From an uncultured Bacteroidales bacterium (GTDB lineage Bacteria; Bacteroidota; Bacteroidia; Bacteroidales; UBA932), in contig UQYV01000035.1 in NCBI GenBank assembly GCA_900545245.1, positions 1 through 35,528 of the forward strand: a DNA stretch of 35,528 bases. The letters run 5' to 3'. Below are positions 17,202 to 25,156 of the stretch, one piece after another. The position numbers and the translations under genes were made by a program. How positions within the stretch are numbered: position 1 is the stretch's first letter; every line of letters begins with the position of its first letter. The notes below the pieces were generated by a model. It had not been told where the DNA came from and made no database searches. It saw nothing but the letters and a program-made list of their open reading frames with translations.

Positions 17202-18590
17202 CTATTCCTCTTTCTTGATTTTTGCTTCAAGTCCCTTATGGTCAAATTCGCAGTCGGCGAAAATCGGGTCTATGGTGATGTAGGTCGTCGCTATCTTTTC
17301 GTTGAGAAATCTGTCAATCGCCTCCATCGAAAGCTTGTTCTTCGCAGCATTGAGCATAAGGTCATAGTCTTCACTGAAAGACGCCGGATGAGACGGAATT
17401 ATCTTGTCGACCCGCACAATCTTGTAGACAAGGTTGCCGTCGCGTCCCTCGTTGTCCCTCGAAGCGACAGGTTCGGAAATCTGCCCTTCATCAAGTCCAT
17501 TGATGGCGCGGTAATCCTCCGGCTTTATCTGGTCCTTTTCGAAATACGACGAGCCTGTGTTCGGATCCGACATCTGTCCTCCGTTAGTTCTCGTGGCAGG
17601 GTCCTGCGAATAGAAACGGGCAGCCATCTCAAAGCTGATGTTGCCGTTCTGAATCTCTGTACGGAGGCTGTCGAGGGTCTTGAATGCCTTTGCCTGGTCT
17701 TCTTCGGTGTATTCCGGCTTGAGAAGGATGTGCCTTGCATTGAACATGTCGCCCTTTTTCTCCAGAACTTCGATGAGATGGAAACCGTCCGGAGTCTCGA
17801 CTATCTGGGAGACGATGCCGGGTTTGAGCGACATCGCCGCATCCGAGAATGCCGGCCAGAAAATTGATTTTGACGCCATTCCGAGCTCGCCGCCACGCCT
17901 TGCGCTTCCCGGGTCCTGCGAATAGATACGTGCCAGAGTAGAGAACTTCTCGCCATTCATGATTCTCTCACGCAGAGACAGCAACTTCTCCTTTGTTGCA
18001 AGAGCCGCAGCCTCACGGTCAGGATATATGCAGATCTGACTCAACCTATACTTTTCCGGAACAAGAGGAAGATCGTCTTTATCCGTATTTTCGATAAACT
18101 TTTCCACATCATAAGGAGTCATCTCCGGAATCGAAGAGGCCACCTTCTGCTGCATCTGTTGCGTAAGACTTTGTTCCTGAAAGGCCTTGCGCCACTCTTG
18201 ACGAAGTTTATAAACCGGTTTGCCGAAGTATTTCTCGAACTCTTCGTCTCCGCCCAGACGAGTCTTCAGCTGGTCGATACGGTTGTTGAGCTCGCTCTCC
18301 ACCATGTCGTTGTTGACACTAAGGGAGTCAATCCTCGCCTGCATGAGGAAAATCTTTGAGGTGAGCATCTGCTCCAAAAGCTCGCAGCGCATATTCCTGT
18401 CCGAAAGAATCCCGCTTGCCCTCGCCATCCGGAGCTCATCCTCGATGGTTGAAATTTTTATCATTTCCTCACCGACGACCGCCACGGACTTGTCGATAAC
18501 CCCATTCCCATATTTCTGGGCAAATGCTGCATACGGAGCCATAATGGCGACAACCGTCGACAAAAGACATATTTTCCTCATTTTCATCAT
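17202..18590 (-). CDS. SurA-like periplasmic peptidyl-prolyl isomerase with two parvulin domains
   Basis: A 462-residue exported protein (signal ending AAFAQ, about residue 25). A SurA-type N-terminal helical chaperone region (VIDKSVAVVGEEMIKISTIEDEL) precedes two parvulin domains. The first (~175-275) contains FSTLARIYSQDPGSARRGG and ends DGFHLIEVLE; the second (~285-400) contains ARHILLKPEYTEED, MAARFYSQDPATRTNGG and LVYKIVRVD. Members fold outer-membrane beta-barrels and suit the neighbouring LPS and isomerase genes. Two adjacent ATGs open the frame. The 201-bp gap upstream holds two hairpins, so expression may be partly uncoupled from the upstream isomerase gene. Confidence 0.92.
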   Translation of the reverse strand: MMKMRKICLLSTVVAIMAPYAAFAQKYGNGVIDKSVAVVGEEMIKISTIEDELRMARASGILSDRNMRCELLEQMLTSKIFLMQARIDSLSVNNDMVESELNNRIDQLKTRLGGDEEFEKYFGKPVYKLRQEWRKAFQEQSLTQQMQQKVASSIPEMTPYDVEKFIENTDKDDLPLVPEKYRLSQICIYPDREAAALATKEKLLSLRERIMNGEKFSTLARIYSQDPGSARRGGELGMASKSIFWPAFSDAAMSLKPGIVSQIVETPDGFHLIEVLEKKGDMFNARHILLKPEYTEEDQAKAFKTLDSLRTEIQNGNISFEMAARFYSQDPATRTNGGQMSDPNTGSSYFEKDQIKPEDYRAINGLDEGQISEPVASRDNEGRDGNLVYKIVRVDKIIPSHPASFSEDYDLMLNAAKNKLSMEAIDRFLNEKIATTYITIDPIFADCEFDHKGLEAKIKKEE

Positions 18591-18608
18591 CCTATTTTCG
18601 TCAATATA

Positions 18609-18652
18609 TTCAAGTTTCGCAAGTATTCTAACTTATTGCGAATATTAAACTT
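18609..18652. other. Imperfect stem upstream of the SurA-like gene
   Basis: AAGTTTCGCAA on the left pairs with TTGCG and AAACTT on the right, interrupted by a short AT insertion. It lies just before the SurA-like ATG on the transcribed (minus) side and could shape the leader. Its arms resemble those of the hairpin at 18769-18786. Functional role unproven. Confidence 0.3.
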
Positions 18653-18716
18653 ATCTCTTTTATCAAACTCTCAAATCCCACGCACTTTTTTCTGTCCACG
18701 TTACCCCTCTCCTAAA

Positions 18717-18737
18717 TCCTCTCCCTCGGGGAGAGGA
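18717..18737 (-). terminator. GC-rich hairpin between isomerase genes
   Basis: TCCTCTCCC (18717-18725) pairs with GGGAGAGGA (18729-18737) around a three-base loop. It is the second of two hairpins after the stop of the upstream isomerase gene and probably attenuates or processes the transcript rather than ending it completely, because no strong promoter for the SurA-like gene follows. Confidence 0.45.
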
Positions 18738-18768
18738 CTTACCTTCGCCACAAGGGCTCAAAAGTGGT

Positions 18769-18786
18769 GTTTCGCACTTGCGAAAC
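18769..18786 (-). terminator. Hairpin immediately after the isomerase lipoprotein gene
   Basis: GTTTCGCA and TGCGAAAC form a perfect eight-base-pair stem with a CT loop, five bases beyond the stop at 18792-18794. Position and stem suggest 3'-end protection or attenuation. No U-tract follows. Confidence 0.45.
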
Positions 18787-18791
18787 TTAAG

Positions 18792-19655
18792 TCAATATAT
18801 TTCAAATTTCCCATTTTCCCGCGCCTGCTCAAGCAAGTCCTGTTCCAAGTTCGACACCAACTCACGCTTTCTGGTACTGAGCAGTATGTCACGAATCAGA
18901 GGCGTCGCATACCCAATCGGAGCGAGCTTTCCGGCAGGGACGAACTCACGGATGTAGGCTATCGAAAGGAGTCCGGTGTCCCCGCTGCGCTCAATCCACT
19001 CGCCTTTTCTGAACGTCATAAGCTCGGCATAGTCGAGTCCGAATTCCTTGGCAAGAACAGTCATGTCAATCCATCTGCCCCCGAAGTTCTCATATTTTAT
19101 CGCCGAAGAATATGCCAGCGAGTCGGTAATCTGCATCTGCGGAACGTCGTCGGATACAATGTTCCTGCGGAATTCGGCAAGTGACGGCGATTCCGGAGAT
19201 ATGCACAGGAAATCCGCCCTGACCACAGGAACCTGCAGCACGAACTTTTCCGGGTGCTTCCTGTAGTATTCATCTATCTGTGCCTCAGTGACAAGGGTGT
19301 CAAGGCGGTCGTTGATGTAGCGCTGTTCATAACGATATTTCAGCAGCGACTTGCGGTAATCTTCAAGTTCCTTGGTGACATCGAGTTCCGCATCCGAAAG
19401 CTGTTTCTCGGCAATGTTCAGGAAAATCACATCCGACGCCCAAGTGTTGATGTATTGATGAGCAAGGCGGGTGCTGTCGTCCGCAGAAAGCCCGGAGGGC
19501 AGAACCTTGTTCAAGTCGCTGCGGTAGAGCCGAGATTTGCCCACCGAAGCCACTACTTCGCCGGAAATGACCTGCTCCGCCCACTCACAGGCAGAGGCAG
19601 AAAAAAGGATGGCAACAAGAGCCGTCAGTTCCAATATGTGCAGTCCGGTTTTCAT
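18792..19655 (-). CDS. Peptidyl-prolyl isomerase-type lipoprotein (SurA N-domain relative)
   Basis: A 287-residue lipoprotein (LFSASAC, Cys about 23). The sequence GEVVASVGKSRLYRSDLNKVLP is the SurA/PrsA-type N-terminal strand-helix, followed by a long helical chaperone segment and the linker TEAQIDEYYRKHPEKFVLQVPVVRADFLCI that precedes parvulin domains. The expected parvulin core afterwards is weak, so it may act mainly as a chaperone. The longest frame opens with TTG at 19662-19664; I chose the first ATG (19653-19655), which gives a normal signal peptide. It heads the envelope-biogenesis group and has its own promoter box at 19730-19737. Confidence 0.78.
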   Translation of the reverse strand: MKTGLHILELTALVAILFSASACEWAEQVISGEVVASVGKSRLYRSDLNKVLPSGLSADDSTRLAHQYINTWASDVIFLNIAEKQLSDAELDVTKELEDYRKSLLKYRYEQRYINDRLDTLVTEAQIDEYYRKHPEKFVLQVPVVRADFLCISPESPSLAEFRRNIVSDDVPQMQITDSLAYSSAIKYENFGGRWIDMTVLAKEFGLDYAELMTFRKGEWIERSGDTGLLSIAYIREFVPAGKLAPIGYATPLIRDILLSTRKRELVSNLEQDLLEQARENGKFEIY

Positions 19656-19729
19656 CCCAATCAATCAGCAATAAAGTTAAACATCCTTCGGAGCAAGCCA
19701 ACAATCCCTGTCGGGCAAAGTCCAAACTG

Positions 19730-19737
19730 CAAATATA
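19730..19737 (-). promoter_or_regulatory. Bacteroidetes -7 box (TATATTTG) for the isomerase/OstA group
   Basis: The minus strand reads TATATTTG, about 75 bases before the ATG of the isomerase lipoprotein gene. The -33 region is only T-rich. Likely start of the isomerase-SurA-OstA transcript. Confidence 0.55.
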
Positions 19738-19807
19738 ACAATTTTTTCGTTCACCAGCCTAAAACGGGCGTCCTTGAGAGGTTTACATAAAGAATATCCA
19801 CACTTAT

Positions 19808-21448
19808 CTACTCCAAATTCCTCACCGCATCCTCAAAATCCTCGCGTGAGCCCTTCGCCTTGTTCTTGATTTTTGCCCTATAGTTGTAAATCGTGTTTGC
19901 AGAATAGTGCAGAAGCGATGCAATCCTGCTGGACTCCGTAATTCCCAATTTGATGAGGGCAAAAATCCTCAATTCCGGCGTCAGAATATCATCTCCTTTC
20001 GGCACAATCGCCGCCCCTTCCACAAGAAGAGAGTTAAACTTGTCCACAAAATCGGGATAAAGATTCACGAAAGTCTGGTCAAACATACGGTAGAATTCCA
20101 TAATATCTTCATCCAAAGGCGCCTGAGCCTCGATTTCGTCCGTGAGGACCTTGGTCTTTCCCTGACGGATATATTTCAGTACACGATTGCGGTATTGCCT
20201 CGATGCGTTGATGTTGTCCGAAACCATCCCGAGAAAGAGCGTGATGTACTCCTGCTTGACCTTGTCCGATTCCTGCATCTGCGCATTCAGGCTCACAAGA
20301 CGGCTGTTCACGGCCACCAGTTCGTGATTCCTGCTGTCAATCTCAAGATAGGACTCTTGAAGTTTCGCCCGCATCGAGTCCAAAATCTGCTGTCTCTTGT
20401 AGAGAAACGCAAGAAGGAAGAACATCATCACCAAGAGTGCTGAAATACAGATTAACAGACCCTTTGTGTAGCGGCTCTGACGCGCGTGCTTTTGCTGATA
20501 GGCCGCTTCAATTTCCGGAAAGAACATCAGAATCTGCCACGGACGCAGTTTCCCGTTGTAGCAGAGAGCATCCACCATACAATGGTCCGCCGCATAACGG
20601 AAAGCCCTGTCGATATCCCCTTTATCGAACATAATTCTTGAAACTTCGTTCAGCGAAGCATAATCCCTCGTCGCACACATCACATCCGCAATCGCTGAAC
20701 GCAGCAGCCATTTTTCCCGTTCTACCGCATCCTCATCAGAGAAACTGTGAGCATAATAATAGGCCGCCTCAGCATATTCCCTCGAATTTTCCGGACTCAC
20801 CTTCAGCATCCCGGAAGCATATTCTTTTATTCCCTCTCCATTCCCGGTCGCATCCGCCTCCTCCCTTTTGAGGTCATACCATTCCCAGCTTCCCTCCTCG
20901 GTCATCGGCAGCAACAGTCCGCGAAAAACGTTGCGCATCGAAAGTTTTTCCTCATAAGACCCGTGAGTCGGAGCATATGCCATAGTCTCGCCCCAATAGG
21001 TGTGTTCGGCGGCATAATAATCCCTGATGGCATTTTCCGGTATTTCGCGTCCGCGGTAGATGTTCAGGATATCATTCGCCTCAACCTGATAGCCGGTCTT
21101 CGCATAGAGAACAGCCATAGCAAAATCCGTCTTGGCAAGTTTTTCTTCGTCCCTCATTGCAAGGGCAAGCTCGCGGTTACGGCCCATATAAGCAAGGGAG
21201 GAATCTTTGCTGAATTTCAAGTAGCTGTCTGCAATCCGGAGATTAATCCCGTAAATGAGTTCCGGGTCGGTCTGATCCGAGAGCACATCTTTCAAAAGGC
21301 GCGTTCCCTCAAGAAAATAGTTCTCATAAACTGCCTTGTTTTCGAGAACCTCATCCAATTTCCGCAGAATATCCTCATTCTCCGTCTTCGAACAGGAAAA
21401 AATAATCGGAATGGTAAGGAGGAATAGGGAGAACGAAATCTTGTGCAT
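19808..21448 (-). CDS. DUF6377-type membrane-spanning TPR/HTH regulator
   Basis: This protein is about 546 residues from the chosen ATG at 21446-21448. It has an N-terminal signal with lipobox-like FSCSKT (Cys19), a 300-residue TPR-like helical region (YIADSYLKF-type and AEAAYYYAHSF segments), one transmembrane helix (328-350), a coiled coil (~352-400) and a C-terminal helix-turn-helix (LTPELRIFALIKLGITESSRIASLLHY, then NTIYNYRAKIKNKAKG). This layout matches DUF6377-type proteins that sit beside PULs. An extracytoplasmic TPR sensor would control a cytoplasmic DNA-binding domain. It follows the second PUL on the same strand with its own promoter. A longer frame to 21520 exists, but the promoter box at 21477-21484 lies inside it, which argues for the shorter start. 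Confidence 0.8.
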   Translation of the reverse strand: MHKISFSLFLLTIPIIFSCSKTENEDILRKLDEVLENKAVYENYFLEGTRLLKDVLSDQTDPELIYGINLRIADSYLKFSKDSSLAYMGRNRELALAMRDEEKLAKTDFAMAVLYAKTGYQVEANDILNIYRGREIPENAIRDYYAAEHTYWGETMAYAPTHGSYEEKLSMRNVFRGLLLPMTEEGSWEWYDLKREEADATGNGEGIKEYASGMLKVSPENSREYAEAAYYYAHSFSDEDAVEREKWLLRSAIADVMCATRDYASLNEVSRIMFDKGDIDRAFRYAADHCMVDALCYNGKLRPWQILMFFPEIEAAYQQKHARQSRYTKGLLICISALLVMMFFLLAFLYKRQQILDSMRAKLQESYLEIDSRNHELVAVNSRLVSLNAQMQESDKVKQEYITLFLGMVSDNINASRQYRNRVLKYIRQGKTKVLTDEIEAQAPLDEDIMEFYRMFDQTFVNLYPDFVDKFNSLLVEGAAIVPKGDDILTPELRIFALIKLGITESSRIASLLHYSANTIYNYRAKIKNKAKGSREDFEDAVRNLE

Positions 21449-21476
21449 ATCCGTCAGAATCTGTGGTTTGAGACTG

Positions 21477-21484
21477 CAAATATA
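21477..21484 (-). promoter_or_regulatory. Bacteroidetes promoter (ATTG-N20-TATATTTG) for the regulator gene
   Basis: The -7 box TATATTTG lies 28 bases before the chosen ATG, and ATTG at 21505-21508 sits 20 bases further upstream, close to the TTTG-N19-21 rule. This is the most complete promoter in the window and it fixes the start of the regulator gene. Confidence 0.65.
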
Positions 21485-21533
21485 TGAAAAATCGGAGATA
21501 TGCCCAATGAGTCCGAACATATCCCCGATGCTC

Positions 21534-21564
21534 TCCCGGGACTTCGGATGAGCTCATCCCGGGA
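21534..21564 (-). terminator. Hairpin ending the second PUL operon
   Basis: TCCCGGGA at 21534-21541 pairs with an identical self-complementary TCCCGGGA at 21557-21564. An alternative inner palindrome GGATGAGCTCATCC (21546-21559) competes with it. It lies just after the stop of the glycan-binding lipoprotein gene and before the regulator's promoter, as expected for a terminator. Confidence 0.6.
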
Positions 21565-21581
21565 AATTGTAAATCAAAAGA

Positions 21582-23585
21582 TTAGAGTTTGCGGAAGTCG
21601 ATTGTGACGTCAAACTTGTTGTCAGCGTTGAGTGGTGAGCAGTCTGTGACTGTCATCCTGTAGGTTGCACCAAGTTCAAGCGGCTTGTAGATTTTTTGGC
21701 CATCGGCCTCCTCGCCTGTGACTACGAGCTCGACATTACCCTGATTTGAAAGATACTTCTGCGCCTCATCTGTCAAAGTGACATTGTTCAATTCTGCTCC
21801 CCAGCCGGCCTGACCGAAGAATTTGAATGAAATGTAGTTATAGCGCCAGCAATTGCCTACAAGTTTCTCGTCATTGTCTTCGCACGCCACACCGGTAAAC
21901 TGGTAGACGCCGGTCTTGACCTGAGCAAGAGTGACGAGCATTCCTCCGTCCCAGGCAAGCTGTTGACTCATAGACGGGAAGCCTACTCCCCAAGCCATAA
22001 ATGTGATGGCCTTTTCGTCAGCATAGGTCGCAGCCTTGCCGTCAGACTTGACGTGACGCACAATGACATACTTCTTTTCGACATTGAGTTCGAATGAATA
22101 GAAGCCGCTCACGGCCTTGAACTTGAGTCCCTCGCCTGTGATTTCGAAATGGTCGCCGTCCAGTTTCCACTCAAGCGGGTTGTCTATTCCCGTGAAACTG
22201 ATGAGACTTCCCGCATCAACTTTCACAGCCGGAACTTTATAAACTTCGTTACTCATCTTCAGAGCCTTCACTCCGTTCACTGTGATTTCCAGACCGGAAA
22301 CCGCCGCCTCAACTTCCTCGTAGGAAATTGCTGCCTTATTAATGCCCTCTGTAAGGTCGAGTATGATTTTGTAACCCTTTCCGGGTTTCACATCAACAGC
22401 CTTGATGTTTCCGGCATCCGTCATTTCAAAGGCCGGCGAAAGGTCGATTTTCTTAAAGTCCGGCTTTTTGAACTCTCCTCCCCAGCCTCTCTGATGGAAG
22501 AACTTGAATTCAGCGCCCGAAACTGCAAGCTGTCCCGGAACTGCGAGCGTGAATTCATAAACCTTCCGCTCAACCTGAGCCGCAGGATAGACTCCGGTTT
22601 CAGTGTTCCAGCTCGGACCGATTTCCGGTTTTCCAAAGCTTGAACCAATAAGCCAGACGGCACCGGAGCCGTCGTCTGAGAGAGACTGAGGAGTCTGTGC
22701 ATCCTTCATCGGCTCGACACGGATAAACATACTCTTAGTGTCATATTCCATCTTGTACAATCCGTCAATTGCGCAGAAAGTGACAGCCTTGCTTTCTTTG
22801 TCCACATCGAAGAAGTCAGGGTCGATGGTCCAGTTGTTCAAATCCACGACATTTCCGAACTCCATCTTCTGTCCTTTCTTGTATTCAGCCACTGAAACCA
22901 CAGCTGCGGAACCGGTAGGAGATATGCTCAAGTCGAAAAGGTTCAGTTTTATGGTGTAGTTTCCGGCAATGCTGGAACCGAAAGGAATGAGTTCGGTGCT
23001 TGATGCCGAGAGAGCCGAACCGTCCCAACCGAGAGTGATTGTCTCACCGTCATTGAACTGAGGAGTCACAACAGTCGAATTCACATAAGACGGGAAATTG
23101 TCGGTACGCTCATAAACATAGTTTTCAGTTTTCTTGAGTTCATAACTCTTTCCAGACTCGTCCACGAGCGAGAGTGTCTCAAAATCAGGGCGTTTCAAAG
23201 CCACATCGAGCGTTGTTTCGGTAATTCCGAGCCCCACGTTCTGCGCACGGAGAACAAGATTGGCTGTGCCGTCAGGGATTTCCTTCAACAGCGGAGCCTG
23301 GATGCTGAGTTCATAATTCCCCTCAGTCTTTGTCCTCAGAGTCTCGGACGCGACCTCTGTCTCACCATAGTAGAGAACAGCTTTAACGGTGGAAAGTGCG
23401 AAGTCAGCATCGCTCAGATTCAAGTTCACCTTGATATTCGCACCCATATAGGTGGATTCGGTGAATGAATTGACCTTCATCTCAGGACCTTTTTCTGCCC
23501 TTTCGAAAGTCGGAGTCTTCGCGCAGGACAGCGCCACGGCGCCCATTGCGACAAAGACAATCAAGTTTCTTATATTCAGTTTCAT
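21582..23585 (-). CDS. SusE/SusF-type surface glycan-binding lipoprotein (DUF5121-like)
   Basis: A 667-residue lipoprotein (VALSCAKTP, Cys21). After an Ig-like N-terminal region (KVNLNLSDADFALSTVKAVLYYGE) come repeated beta-sandwich modules, each with a similar closing strand: AVTFCAIDGLYKMEYD, LKFKAVSGFYSFELN, and two aromatic-rich FKFFHQRGWGGEF / FKFFGQAGWGAEL segments. The aromatic repeats are good candidates for sugar-stacking platforms. Proteins of this kind (DUF5121/DUF5125 families) accompany GH30 enzymes in beta-glucan PULs. It is the last gene of the second PUL operon, 21 bases after the GH30 gene, and is predicted to hold the glucan at the cell surface. Confidence 0.78.
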   Translation of the reverse strand: MKLNIRNLIVFVAMGAVALSCAKTPTFERAEKGPEMKVNSFTESTYMGANIKVNLNLSDADFALSTVKAVLYYGETEVASETLRTKTEGNYELSIQAPLLKEIPDGTANLVLRAQNVGLGITETTLDVALKRPDFETLSLVDESGKSYELKKTENYVYERTDNFPSYVNSTVVTPQFNDGETITLGWDGSALSASSTELIPFGSSIAGNYTIKLNLFDLSISPTGSAAVVSVAEYKKGQKMEFGNVVDLNNWTIDPDFFDVDKESKAVTFCAIDGLYKMEYDTKSMFIRVEPMKDAQTPQSLSDDGSGAVWLIGSSFGKPEIGPSWNTETGVYPAAQVERKVYEFTLAVPGQLAVSGAEFKFFHQRGWGGEFKKPDFKKIDLSPAFEMTDAGNIKAVDVKPGKGYKIILDLTEGINKAAISYEEVEAAVSGLEITVNGVKALKMSNEVYKVPAVKVDAGSLISFTGIDNPLEWKLDGDHFEITGEGLKFKAVSGFYSFELNVEKKYVIVRHVKSDGKAATYADEKAITFMAWGVGFPSMSQQLAWDGGMLVTLAQVKTGVYQFTGVACEDNDEKLVGNCWRYNYISFKFFGQAGWGAELNNVTLTDEAQKYLSNQGNVELVVTGEEADGQKIYKPLELGATYRMTVTDCSPLNADNKFDVTIDFRKL

Positions 23586-23606
23586 ACGTTTCAGATTTAA
23601 ATATTT

Positions 23607-25154
23607 CTACTTATCCTTCCAGATTGCGGAAGCGATGCACTTCGAAGGAATCTTGAAATTGACAGTGTATTTTTCGCCGCCGTACACAAGAGTTTTTTCC
23701 TCAGAAGACTTGTTGCAAACCACAGTTGCGATGCTTCCGTCAGTGTTCTTGAACATCAGGACCTCAACTCCCGAAGGGGCATTGAAACCGCTGATTTTCA
23801 TCATCTTCGCTCCCGGACGAATCACCGCACTCGCGTGGAGGACATTGTACCAATGGGAGTTGCGTGTCAGAGTCTTGTAGTCCGAAGAGTTGATTGTCAC
23901 AGCTCCATAGCAGGTCTTGCAGGAACCGTTGTGCGGACTGTAAGGCGCATTCTTGTCGTCGAGCATCAGATTCCAAAGCGTCACTCCCATTCCTCCGCGT
24001 TTGAGCGTGCCGAGGAATATGGAAGAAAAATCGTTCAGCAGGCAGGATCCGAAATTGTAGTTCCACTCGCCAATCGAAGCCTCAGTGAAATAGATGTCCT
24101 TCTCCGGATTTGCCGTCACGATGTTGTCGAGTTCAGAAACATCGCCACCGTAGCTGTGCCAAGCGGAACCTGCGGCCCATTTGCTTGCCTGTGCATCGGC
24201 GTAGATGTTCAGAGGATAGTTGCGCTGGTCATCCTTGTTGTCGTAGTTGTAGTTGTGGTCGAAAAGGAGAATCTTCACTTTCTCCAGGCCCGCATCCTTG
24301 AGTGCAGGTCCGAGAACCTTGATAAATTCCTTCTGATCCTGCCAAGGCATATACATCGACATCGAATTTCCGTGATTGAGAGGCTCGTTCTGCATCGTAA
24401 TTGCGTGAATTTTGAAACCTTCCGACTGCATAGTCTGAATCCATTTCACGAAATAAGTGGCATAGTCGGCATAGCAGGACGGTTTCAAACGGCCGCTGGT
24501 CCAGTTGGGGAAATCCCTCTCAAGATATTGTTTGTCAAATTTCTCATATCCATAAGAGCCGCCCTTCATCCATTTTGGGCAAGACCACGGAGAACCGATG
24601 ATTTTCACATCCGGATTGATAGCATAGATTTCCTTGAGAACCGGGAACAAATAGTCTTTGTCCTCCTTTGCGACAGCAAAGTTTTCCAATCCCTTGGTGT
24701 CGCACCAGGTGTATTCGTCCTTCAGACAGAAATCCGATGCACCGATGCTCACGCGAATCAGTCCTGAACCCGCGCCCTCGGTTGGAGAGAAGAGTTCGGT
24801 GAGTATTGCAGTCCTGTCTTCCTGACTCATTTTCAAGAGGTTGTATGCAGAAGCTGTGGTGACTGCAAGTCCGAATCCGTCAACTTCCTTTGCGGCAGCA
24901 TCACTTTCAAACCTCAACTGGTTCGGGCTCATACTTCCAGGCTTCGCAAATTTGAGACTGCCCTTTCTGAAAAGCCGTATACCGTCAGATGTGGTGATGT
25001 AGGTTGTCACATCTCCCTGTGGCTGAGGCGGTTTAGGCTGTTCCGGCTGTTCCGTTCCCGGGCCGTCCTCCTCCTTTTCGGTAGGAGAACAGCAGCAGGC
25101 AATCGGCAGCGCAGAAGCGAGCGTCCAAAGCAATATCTTAAGTTTCCAATTCAT
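23607..25154 (-). CDS. GH30-family beta-glucanase, probably endo-beta-1,6-glucanase
   Basis: A 515-residue lipoprotein (IACCCSPTEKEEDG) with a Pro/Gln spacer (~38-47) and a GH30 (beta/alpha)8 plus beta-sandwich architecture. Conserved landmarks are DGFGLAVTTASA, IGSPWSCPKWMK, TMQNEPL with the acid/base Glu257, and YFTEASIG with the nucleophile Glu358 (numbering from the chosen ATG). The C-terminal beta domain ends with TVNFKIPSKCIASAIW. The longest frame opens with TTG at 25160; the ATG at 25152-25154, two bases after the susD stop, is preferred. Bacteroides GH30_3 enzymes with SusCD and this binding-protein type cut beta-1,6-glucan (pustulan, yeast wall). The subfamily is inferred from context, so glucosylceramidase-like or other GH30 activity remains possible. 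Confidence 0.85.
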   Translation of the reverse strand: MNWKLKILLWTLASALPIACCCSPTEKEEDGPGTEQPEQPKPPQPQGDVTTYITTSDGIRLFRKGSLKFAKPGSMSPNQLRFESDAAAKEVDGFGLAVTTASAYNLLKMSQEDRTAILTELFSPTEGAGSGLIRVSIGASDFCLKDEYTWCDTKGLENFAVAKEDKDYLFPVLKEIYAINPDVKIIGSPWSCPKWMKGGSYGYEKFDKQYLERDFPNWTSGRLKPSCYADYATYFVKWIQTMQSEGFKIHAITMQNEPLNHGNSMSMYMPWQDQKEFIKVLGPALKDAGLEKVKILLFDHNYNYDNKDDQRNYPLNIYADAQASKWAAGSAWHSYGGDVSELDNIVTANPEKDIYFTEASIGEWNYNFGSCLLNDFSSIFLGTLKRGGMGVTLWNLMLDDKNAPYSPHNGSCKTCYGAVTINSSDYKTLTRNSHWYNVLHASAVIRPGAKMMKISGFNAPSGVEVLMFKNTDGSIATVVCNKSSEEKTLVYGGEKYTVNFKIPSKCIASAIWKDK

Positions 25155-25156
25155 AA

